45,538 bases of DNA from an uncultured Anaerolineae bacterium. Its GTDB lineage: Bacteria; Chloroflexota; Anaerolineae; J036; Brachytrichaceae. Each line of letters starts with the position of its first letter. Positions within the stretch are counted from its first letter, which is position 1. The stretch is taken from positions 1 through 45,538 of the forward strand of contig CALIMH010000019.1 in the NCBI GenBank assembly GCA_938028725.1. The letters run 5' to 3'. Below, piece after piece: positions 29,477-35,771 of the stretch. A program made the position numbers and the translations under genes. A model generated the notes under the pieces. It searched no databases. It had not been told where the DNA came from and saw only the letters and a list, made by a program, of their open reading frames with translations.

Positions 29477-29511
29477 CCAGTAACCGCCTTTTGCAAGAGC
29501 AAGGCTAGCAC

Positions 29512-29826
29512 TTAGCCGTGCTCGTCTAAGGCTCTGAAGAAGGCCAAGATGGCTTCGATGTCCTCGGGCGCCACAGGCTGCCCGAAAGCTGCTTCCAACC
29601 GCTTGTGCTTAATTGCCATTTGGGCGGCCTCTAGGCTCTTGCTCAGATACACACCCCGGCTGCCGCTCCGCTTGCCACTCGGATCAACCACGATGTGGCC
29701 GTCCGCGGTGCGGATCAAGCGAACTAGCTCGCGCTTCGGCCGCTGCATCTGCGTGCCCACGCACATGCGCATTGGCACATGCTTGGGGCGTCCGCTGCTT
29801 GAGCGACTTGGAGTGTTGCTGCTCAT
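29512..29826 (-). CDS. ylxR: YlxR family RNA-binding protein (DUF448)
   Basis: 104 residues from the ATG at 29826 (a GTG three codons upstream is possible). The YlxR core is clear: 'RMCVGTQMQRPKRELVRLIR', 'VVDPSGKRSGSRGVYLSKSL', and a C-terminal helix with 'KRLEAAFG'. Members bind RNA and, in some Firmicutes, nucleoid or RNase P functions have been reported. It sits between nusA and infB as in most bacteria. The basic N-terminal tail 'SNTPSRSSSGRPKHV' is not conserved. It is followed by the intrinsic terminator at 29435-29476. Confidence 0.9.
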   Translation of the reverse strand: MSSNTPSRSSSGRPKHVPMRMCVGTQMQRPKRELVRLIRTADGHIVVDPSGKRSGSRGVYLSKSLEAAQMAIKHKRLEAAFGQPVAPEDIEAILAFFRALDEHG

Positions 29827-29881
29827 CTTTGCCACTGGCAGCGCGTGTAAAAGTTGCTCATACTCTTGTCCAGACGATGGC

Positions 29882-31555
29882 TCATTCCACAGGTGACTCA
29901 GAGCTCATCGCTTTGACAAAGATTTGTTGTGCCTCCTCGGTTGTCTCAGGCGCTGGGGGTTGGGTGGCCGTTTGCAGATTGCCCGACTCTGTCGATTGGG
30001 AAGGCTCTGCTTTCCATTGGCCGACGACTTTCTCCAACGCCTGTTTGATCTCACCCAGCGCGCGTGGACCGATGCCCTCTATCGCCAACAGGTGGTCCTC
30101 CCCGCGTAAGCTTAGCTCCATCAGTTGCCCCACCGACACAATGCCCACGGCATAGATGTGCTGGGCTACGCGAGGCGACAAACCCAGCTCTGAGATCGGC
30201 AGGGCGTACGCCGCACTTGGCACTTTCGGCGCCTCATTGGCTGCGGTTGGTTTGGTTGCAGGTGCTGGCGCTTCTTGATTTGCGACTGGCTGCGCCTGTG
30301 ACGGCTGAGATTGTAAGCGTGCATGCGCGCTTTGGTAAGCGAAGTGCGCGTCCACCACACGCTTAATGAGCGCAAACTCTTCTGCTGAGAGTGGGGCAGG
30401 TGCGGACAGGACGCGCTGACGCACTCTCAGCTCGTGCAAGGCGGGGAGAGCTGCCTGTATGTCTTCGCCGAGCGAAGCAGCAAACGCGGGGTCGGTGTCA
30501 ATCGCATCCAGTGCCTCGGCCAACGCTTCGGTAGTACTGCGAATGTCAATGCGAAGGCCGGTGAGGCGTGCAGCCAAGCGGGCGTTTTGACCCTCGCGCC
30601 CAATTGCTAGTGAGAGCTGATCGTCGGGCACGATCACGCTCACGCCGCGCTGTTGAGTGGGATGAACAGACATCACCTTGGCCGGGCCGAGGGAGCGCGT
30701 GACGAAGACGGCGGGATCAGCACTCCACTCGATGATGTCGATCTTCTCGCCGTGCAGCTCATTCACAATGGGCTGAATGCGTGAGCCGCGCACGCCGACG
30801 CACACTCCCACCGGATCTACGTTGGGCTGCAAAGCTGCTACGGCCACCTTGGAGCGCGAGCCGGGCTCCCGCACAATGGCCTTGATCTCCACGACGCCAT
30901 CGCGAATCTCCGGCACTTCCACCTCGAGCAAGCGACGCAAGAAGTTACGGTTGGTGCGGGAGAGGATGATTTGCAAGCCGCGCGGGCTGCGCTTCACCTC
31001 TTGCACGTAGGCGCGCACGCGCTGGTCGACTGTGTAGCGCTCGCCGGGCATCTGCTCTTTGCGCGGCAGGATACCCTCAACGCGCCCCAAGCTCAGTGTC
31101 ACCGCGCTGTTGGTGACGTTTTGGACGATCCCCACCACTACTTCGCCTTCGCGGTCGGCGAACTGGTTATATTGGAAGTCGCGCTCAGCTTCGCGCAGTT
31201 TCTGCACGATGAGCTGGCGCGTGTTTTGTGCAGCGATGCGGCCTAGTTCGTTGGGGGTGACATCCACCATGATGCAGTCGCCGATCGCTGCGTCTGGCTT
31301 TTGCTTGCGCGCTTCCTCCAGCGAGATCTCGGTGCGCTCGTCCAGCACTTTCTCGACCACTTCTTTTTCGATGAAGAGCTGCACGTTGCCGGTCTCGATG
31401 TTCACCTTGACCGCCACCTCTTGGCCCGGCAGGACGTTGGCGTGTTTGCGAAACGACTGCGCCAACGCAGACTCCACCACTTTCGCGATTAACTCGCGGG
31501 GTAGATTGCGATCTGCGCAAATCTGGTTGAGCGCAAGCACCAATTCGCTCTTCAT
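29882..31555 (-). CDS. nusA: Transcription termination/antitermination factor NusA
   Basis: 557 residues from the ATG at 31555, directly preceded by AAGGAGAAGG; the frame stays open to 31807 but that stretch is promoter and leader. The N-terminal RNA-polymerase-binding domain (about 1-125) begins 'MKSELVLALNQICADRNLPR'. The S1 domain ('GEVVVGIVQNVTNSAVTLSL') and two KH domains ('CVGVRGSRIQPIVNELHGEK', 'LAIGREGQNARLAARLTGL') follow. A C-terminal Ala/Pro-rich extension ends in a helix-hairpin-helix motif 'LLAIEGIGPRALGEIKQAL' near 505-523. It is the first gene of its transcript; rimP, the usual upstream neighbour, is absent. Confidence 0.96.
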   Translation of the reverse strand: MKSELVLALNQICADRNLPRELIAKVVESALAQSFRKHANVLPGQEVAVKVNIETGNVQLFIEKEVVEKVLDERTEISLEEARKQKPDAAIGDCIMVDVTPNELGRIAAQNTRQLIVQKLREAERDFQYNQFADREGEVVVGIVQNVTNSAVTLSLGRVEGILPRKEQMPGERYTVDQRVRAYVQEVKRSPRGLQIILSRTNRNFLRRLLEVEVPEIRDGVVEIKAIVREPGSRSKVAVAALQPNVDPVGVCVGVRGSRIQPIVNELHGEKIDIIEWSADPAVFVTRSLGPAKVMSVHPTQQRGVSVIVPDDQLSLAIGREGQNARLAARLTGLRIDIRSTTEALAEALDAIDTDPAFAASLGEDIQAALPALHELRVRQRVLSAPAPLSAEEFALIKRVVDAHFAYQSAHARLQSQPSQAQPVANQEAPAPATKPTAANEAPKVPSAAYALPISELGLSPRVAQHIYAVGIVSVGQLMELSLRGEDHLLAIEGIGPRALGEIKQALEKVVGQWKAEPSQSTESGNLQTATQPPAPETTEEAQQIFVKAMSSESPVE

Positions 31556-31596
31556 CCTTCTCCTTAAAGTCGGGTTAAGAAGCGCGGCGCAACGAA

Positions 31597-31648
31597 GCCG
31601 AAAGCTGACTTTCGGCGCGACCTCGCTTAACCACAACGCCGAATTATA
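31597..31648 (-). promoter_or_regulatory. nusA promoter -10 box and leader hairpin
   Basis: TATAAT on the minus strand at 31648-31643 is a perfect -10 hexamer; the -35 is weak. The leader of roughly 80 bases contains the hairpin GCCGAAAG/CTTTCGGC (31616-31609 with 31604-31597, 4-base loop). This could be a NusA-sensitive pause or attenuation element, by analogy with autoregulated nusA leaders. Confidence 0.55.
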
Positions 31649-31940
31649 ACCGCAACTGATGGTGTTTTGACTGGCTCTCGAGAGAGGCTTTTGCCATCGT
31701 CTGTTGCAAGCCTGTTCGTGCTTGCGCACCCCTGCCTGGTGAAGCCGTTCCTCGCGTCGAGATGCGCACGCCTCGATCAGGCAGAGGTTGGGTAGGGGAC
31801 CTGTCAAGCTGACCTAACCAGTTGGGTAGAGTTGCTTGTCCGTTCGCCAGTGGCGGGGGACGTGCCGATAGTGCATCATGTGCAGCGAACGTAGCTGATA
31901 CGAAGTGACACTGGACGCAGCAAGTGCTGATGGAGGCGCG
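31649..31940. other. Divergent intergenic region nusA / PocR regulator
   Basis: No convincing gene is present in these 292 bases. The open frames on both strands are short and carry no ribosome site or recognisable domain. The region must hold the promoter of the PocR-type regulator, but no clear -35/-10 pair was found on the plus strand. Confidence 0.5.
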
Positions 31941-32633
31941 ATGGAGTTGCTCACAACGCACCAAGTGCAGCAAATCCTAAAAGTGGACCGCAGCACGATC
32001 TACCGCATGATCGAGCGTGGTCGCCTCCAGGCGCTGCGGGTGGGTAAGCAATGGCGCTTTTCTGCTGACGCCATCGCTAGGCTGCTGGCAAACCCGCCCC
32101 AGGCGGTGACTCACTCGGTGGCGGGGCTGCTGCCGGTCTTTTACGCCCAGGGTGTGCAAGATGCGCTGGCCAGCTTGCTGGGTGTGATGATGGTCACTAC
32201 TGACATGCAGGGCTGTCCGATCACGCGCGTCAGCAACCTGTGTGGCTTTGCCCAAGTGTTGCTGCAACAGCCGGATGGGTTCTCACGGTGCATGAATGGC
32301 TGGCGTCAGCTTGCTGACCTAACGCCGCTGGAGCCAACGTGGCAGCCCAGCGAGATGGGGTTGCTGTGTGCCCGTGGCCTCGTTCATCACAGTGGGTATC
32401 TGGTTGGGATGGTGGTGGTAGGTGGCGTGCCACCAAGCCACTGGCCACCCGACGATGCCAAACTGATGACGATCGCGCGAACTTTCAACGTCCCCTTTGG
32501 CCAACTGAAAGCCAGTGTGAGTGAAGTGTGCTGGCTGAGCGCAGAGGCGCGGGCACTTGCACTGCGCGCTGTGCAACAAGTGGCCGACTTGTTTTCTCTT
32601 TGGATAAAGGAGCGTCAGCACGCTCAGACCTGA
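31941..32633 (+). CDS. HTH-PocR domain transcriptional regulator
   Basis: 230 residues from the ATG at 31941, with GGAGG close upstream; a GTG at 31905 would add 12 residues. An excisionase-type helix-turn-helix occupies 1-50 ('LLTTHQVQQILKVDRSTIYR', 'MIERGRLQALRVGKQWRF'). The remainder matches the PocR sensory domain: 'TDMQGCPITRVSNLCGFAQV', 'GFSRCMNGWRQLADL', 'MGLLCARGLVHHSGYLVGMV'. Four cysteines (92, 101, 117, 143) are in the positions where this domain often has metal- or redox-active cysteines. It ends 25 bases before the SQR gene on the same strand and is the likely regulator of the sulfur cluster; redox or sulfide sensing is an inference. Confidence 0.85.
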   Translation: MELLTTHQVQQILKVDRSTIYRMIERGRLQALRVGKQWRFSADAIARLLANPPQAVTHSVAGLLPVFYAQGVQDALASLLGVMMVTTDMQGCPITRVSNLCGFAQVLLQQPDGFSRCMNGWRQLADLTPLEPTWQPSEMGLLCARGLVHHSGYLVGMVVVGGVPPSHWPPDDAKLMTIARTFNVPFGQLKASVSEVCWLSAEARALALRAVQQVADLFSLWIKERQHAQT

Positions 32634-32658
32634 CCAAGTCAAAAAGGAGTTTGCAATC

Positions 32659-33897
32659 ATGAAACATTTGTTGATCCTTGGCGCTGGCACCGCAGGCACG
32701 ATGGTGGCCAATCGTCTGCGCCGGTCGCTGGATGAGGCTGAGTGGCGCATCACCGTGGTCGATCCAGACGAGGTGCATTACTACCAGCCTGGCTTCCTGT
32801 TCATTCCGTTCGGCATTTACACCAAAGCGGATGTGATGAAGCCGCGACGCAACTTTATCCCGCGTGGTGTGGATTTGATCGTCTCCTCGGTAGATGTGAT
32901 TGAGCCAGAGCAGCGGCGCGTGCGGTTGAGCAATGATGGACGCTACCTCAGCTATGACTTCTTGGTGATCGCAACTGGTGCACAGATCCGCCCTGACCAG
33001 ACACCTGGCTTGATGGAGCATGAGTGGCGCCGAACCATTTTTGACTTCTACACCCTTGATGGCGCGTTGGCCCTCGCGCAGCATCTGCGCAGTTGGAAAG
33101 GTGGGCGGTTGGTGGTTAATGTTGTGGATAACCCCATCAAGTGCCCTGTCGCGCCGCTGGAGTTCCTGATGCTGGCTGATTGGTTCTTCCATGAGCAAGG
33201 CATTCGCGAGCGCGTGGAGTTGGTTTATGCCACGCCGCTCTCCGGCGCGTTCACTAAACCGATTGCTGCGCGCTTGCTAGGCGATTTGCTTGAGCGCAAA
33301 GGGATTCACGTGGTGCCGGACTTCATGGTGGAGCATGTCGATCCTGACGCTCGTAAGTTGGTCTCCTACGATGAGCAAGTAGTCGAGTATGACTTGCTGG
33401 TGACTGTCCCATTGAACATGGGCGCGGAGGTGATCGGCAAGTCCGGCTTGGGTGATGATTTGAACTTCGTGCCAGTGGACAAGCACACGTTCCTCTCGCC
33501 GCGTTACGACAATGTGTTCGTCCTTGGTGATGCTGCTGCGCTGCCCACCTCCAAGGCTGGTTCTGTGGCTCACTTCGCTGTGGAGTGCTTCGTCGAAAAC
33601 TTCATTCGCTATGTTGATGGCTTGGAGATGACTCGCCTCTTCGACGGCCACGCCAACTGCTTCATCGAATCCGGTTTTGGAAAGGCGTTGTTGATAGATT
33701 TCAACTACACCACTGAACCGCTGCCGGGCCTTTATCCGTTGCCTGGCGTTGGGCCTCTCACCCTGCTACAAGAGTCTGAGGCCAATCACTGGGGCAAGTT
33801 GATGTTCCGCTGGATGTACTGGAACGTCTTGCTCAAAGGCAAGGAGCTCCCGTTGCCAGCTCTCATGAGCATGGCGGGCAAGCAGCTGGTCGGGTGA
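32659..33897 (+). CDS. sqr: Sulfide:quinone oxidoreductase-like flavoprotein
   Basis: 412 residues with an AAGGAG site before the ATG. FAD-binding 'LLILGAGTAGTMVANRL' starts the protein, and the second FAD contact is 'NVFVLGDAAALPTSKAGSVA'. The redox cysteines are Cys162 ('IKCPVAPLEF') and Cys334 ('ANCFIESGFG'), matching the two essential cysteines of SQR. The third cysteine found near 128 in the A. ferrooxidans enzyme is missing. The C-terminus 'LMFRWMYWNVLLKGKELPLP' is the amphipathic membrane-docking end typical of SQR. It would oxidise sulfide (or a persulfide) and reduce menaquinone at the inner membrane face. A distant NADH dehydrogenase-like activity cannot be excluded. Confidence 0.88.
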   Translation: MKHLLILGAGTAGTMVANRLRRSLDEAEWRITVVDPDEVHYYQPGFLFIPFGIYTKADVMKPRRNFIPRGVDLIVSSVDVIEPEQRRVRLSNDGRYLSYDFLVIATGAQIRPDQTPGLMEHEWRRTIFDFYTLDGALALAQHLRSWKGGRLVVNVVDNPIKCPVAPLEFLMLADWFFHEQGIRERVELVYATPLSGAFTKPIAARLLGDLLERKGIHVVPDFMVEHVDPDARKLVSYDEQVVEYDLLVTVPLNMGAEVIGKSGLGDDLNFVPVDKHTFLSPRYDNVFVLGDAAALPTSKAGSVAHFAVECFVENFIRYVDGLEMTRLFDGHANCFIESGFGKALLIDFNYTTEPLPGLYPLPGVGPLTLLQESEANHWGKLMFRWMYWNVLLKGKELPLPALMSMAGKQLVG

Positions 33898-33912
33898 TGG
33901 CAGGAGGTAGCC

Positions 33913-34662
33913 ATGGCAATTGCAGCAATCCCACAAACTGCAAACGCTGAGGCCGTGTTGGAGCTTTTGGTGGAGAAAGTGGATGCCCTGAGCAAGCAGG
34001 TGCAGTACCTCGCCGAGCAAGCGCGCCAGGCCGAGCGCGCCCGCGAAGAACGCGACGAGCTGGTGCGCGATCTGTCGCTAGTGCTCAAGGGAGCATACGA
34101 GTCGCTCTCCCAGGAGCTGGAGACACTCTCGCCGTCCTTCAACCTGGAAGAGCTGATGCAATTGCTTAAGCGGCTTTTGCGCAACGTGCGCAACCTGGAG
34201 AGCTTGTTGGAGCAGTTGGAGAGTGTGACTGAGCTGCTGGAGGTGGCTGCGCCGTTGAGCCGAGAAGCCTTCGCCAAATTCTCCGGCGCGTTGGAGGAGC
34301 TTGATCGCAAAGGTTACTTCGCCTTCGCCAAAGGTGGCCTGCGCATTGTGGACAACATCGTCACTTCGTTCACTGAAGAGGACGTGCGCGCGTTGGGTGA
34401 CAACATCGCCCTGATCTTGCACACCGTGAAGGATATGACGCAGCCGGAGATCATGCAGTTCCTGCGCAGCACTGTGCATCTGGCTGAGAAGGAGAGCGAG
34501 CTGCCATCCCACATCTCCTATCGTGCGCTGCTAGGTCAGTTGCGCGACCCAAAGGTGCGGCGCGGTCTGGCCATTTTGCTGCATGTGTTGAGAGGCATCG
34601 GCGCACCCAAGCAGGCGTCTGGCTCAGCGCCGGGTGCATCGGCTTCTGTTCGCTATAGCTAG
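33913..34662 (+). CDS. DUF1641 protein
   Basis: 249 residues with AGGAGG before the ATG. The N-terminal 20-60 region is a strongly charged coiled coil ('KVDALSKQVQYLAEQARQAE'). The middle is helical with leucine-rich heptads. The C-terminal 'RALLGQLRDPKVRRGLAILL' and 'HVLRGIG' are the DUF1641 hallmark. This family is found beside SQR-like flavoproteins or formate dehydrogenase subunits and has no assigned function. It lacks a signal peptide, membrane helix or cysteine cluster, so a scaffold or assembly role for the flavoprotein is the most that can be suggested. It starts 15 bases after the SQR stop. Confidence 0.88.
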   Translation: MAIAAIPQTANAEAVLELLVEKVDALSKQVQYLAEQARQAERAREERDELVRDLSLVLKGAYESLSQELETLSPSFNLEELMQLLKRLLRNVRNLESLLEQLESVTELLEVAAPLSREAFAKFSGALEELDRKGYFAFAKGGLRIVDNIVTSFTEEDVRALGDNIALILHTVKDMTQPEIMQFLRSTVHLAEKESELPSHISYRALLGQLRDPKVRRGLAILLHVLRGIGAPKQASGSAPGASASVRYS

Positions 34663-34692
34663 CCTGATTGTTCAGAGACAAAGGAGGTCGCC

Positions 34693-35025
34693 ATGTTCGC
34701 ACAAGCATCCGCTAAAACCGCAGAGTACGCTGGAAAGATCGTCCACGTGAATGAGGAAGGTTTCCTGCTTGATCCCACAGAGTGGTCCCCCGACATCGCT
34801 GTTGAGATCGCAAAAGAGGAAGGGATCGCCGAGCTAACGCCATTGCACTGGCAGGTGATTGACTTTTGCCGCAAGCACGCGGTAAACGGTCGCTCGCCTA
34901 CGCTGCGCCAGATCACCAGCGGCACTGGTATCAGCACGAAAGAGATGTTTAGCTTGTTCCCCAAGGGCCCTGCCAAAAAGGTGGCGCGCATCGCCGGACT
35001 AGGTAAGCCGGAGGGGTGTGTTTGA
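34693..35025 (+). CDS. tusE: DsrC/TusE-like sulfur carrier (only CysA kept)
   Basis: 110 residues, the size of DsrC/TusE. The fold markers 'GFLLDPTEWSPDIAVEIAKE', 'LTPLHWQVIDFCRKH', and 'GRSPTLRQITSGTGISTKEM' are present, and the C-terminal arm reads 'FPKGPAKKVARIAGLGKPEG' then Cys109-Val110. CysA (penultimate) is conserved. The CysB position, 11 residues earlier, is Ala98. Canonical DsrC needs both for the trisulfide used by DsrAB, so this is a TusE-like single-cysteine carrier. AAAGGAGG precedes the ATG. It most likely accepts a persulfide from the DsrE2-like protein or from SQR. Confidence 0.9.
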   Translation: MFAQASAKTAEYAGKIVHVNEEGFLLDPTEWSPDIAVEIAKEEGIAELTPLHWQVIDFCRKHAVNGRSPTLRQITSGTGISTKEMFSLFPKGPAKKVARIAGLGKPEGCV

Positions 35026-35042
35026 ACTTGTCGAGGTGTGCT

Positions 35043-35549
35043 ATGGCAGACGAGAATCGCAAAATGGCATTCATCTGCTCCAAGGGCACGCTCGACATGG
35101 CCTATCCTGCATTAGTGATGGGCTGGGCTGCCCTAGGTAACGGGGTGGATGTCATGATCTTCTTCACCTTTTGGGGCTTAGATATCATCCGCAAGGCCCG
35201 CGTTGAGCATCTGGAGCTGGCGCCAGTGGCCAATACCAGCATGAAGATGAGCTTGATGGGCTTGAAAGGCGCGGACAACATTGGCATCCCCAACGCAGTA
35301 GGTGTGCTGCCGGGTATGACGGCGTTCGCCACTAAGTTGATGAAGGACAAGATCCATGCGCTGGGCGTGCCGTCGGTCCGGGAATACTTGCAGATGCTGC
35401 TGGATGGTGGCGCAAAGCTCTACGCCTGCAAGATGACAGTGGACATGATGGGCTTGACAAAAGAGGACTTTGTGGATGACTCCATCGAGATTGTCACTGC
35501 CAGCGACTTCATTGACATGACCGAAGGCGCACAGATTATCTTCATCTAA
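35043..35549 (+). CDS. DsrE2-like sulfur-transfer protein
   Basis: 168 residues from the ATG at 35043, after GAGGTG; a start nine codons upstream would overlap the previous gene. The family segments are 'MAFICSKGTLDMAYPALVMG', 'GVDVMIFFTFWGLDIIRK', 'MSLMGLKGADNIGIPN', and 'GAKLYACKMTVDMMGLTKED'. Cys129 in 'LYACKMTVDMMG' is the conserved active cysteine, and Cys12 is a second. DsrE2 proteins bind persulfide and pass it on to TusA or DsrC/TusE, sometimes at the membrane. It completes the SQR-DUF1641-DsrC-DsrE2 cluster. TusA, rhodanese, hdr and dsrAB genes are not in the window. Confidence 0.88.
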   Translation: MADENRKMAFICSKGTLDMAYPALVMGWAALGNGVDVMIFFTFWGLDIIRKARVEHLELAPVANTSMKMSLMGLKGADNIGIPNAVGVLPGMTAFATKLMKDKIHALGVPSVREYLQMLLDGGAKLYACKMTVDMMGLTKEDFVDDSIEIVTASDFIDMTEGAQIIFI

Positions 35550-35771
35550 TGTCTCGTTTGGATGAGCCCATAGGTACCTGCTCCAGCTGGAGCGTGGCTG
35601 CAGCCTATCCGTTGCATAGCCGCAGCACCGATCGTGCAAGCTGCTGAGCAAAATCGCCATCTTGCTACGTTTTGCTCACCGGATGCGGGGTGAGTGAGGC
35701 TTGCAGGGGATCTCAGCACGACCACACAAGTGGGCACAGATTGATGCACATGTGACTGTTTCGACGCTGCC
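35550..35771. other. Intergenic region after the sulfur cluster
   Basis: No gene is seen. A 14-base perfect palindrome GCTCCAGCTGGAGC lies at 35580-35593, 31 bases after the DsrE2 stop, without a following U-tract. It could be a weak transcript end or an operator. The remaining bases show no promoter that I can defend for the next gene. Confidence 0.4.

Noticed and set aside
31556..31807. 84-codon N-terminal extension of nusA
   Set aside because: It has no homology and covers the TATAAT box and leader hairpin; the ATG at 31555 has a strong ribosome site.
32659..35549. Dissimilatory sulfite reductase (Dsr) cluster
   Set aside because: No dsrAB or dsrMKJOP gene is present, and the DsrC homologue lacks CysB.
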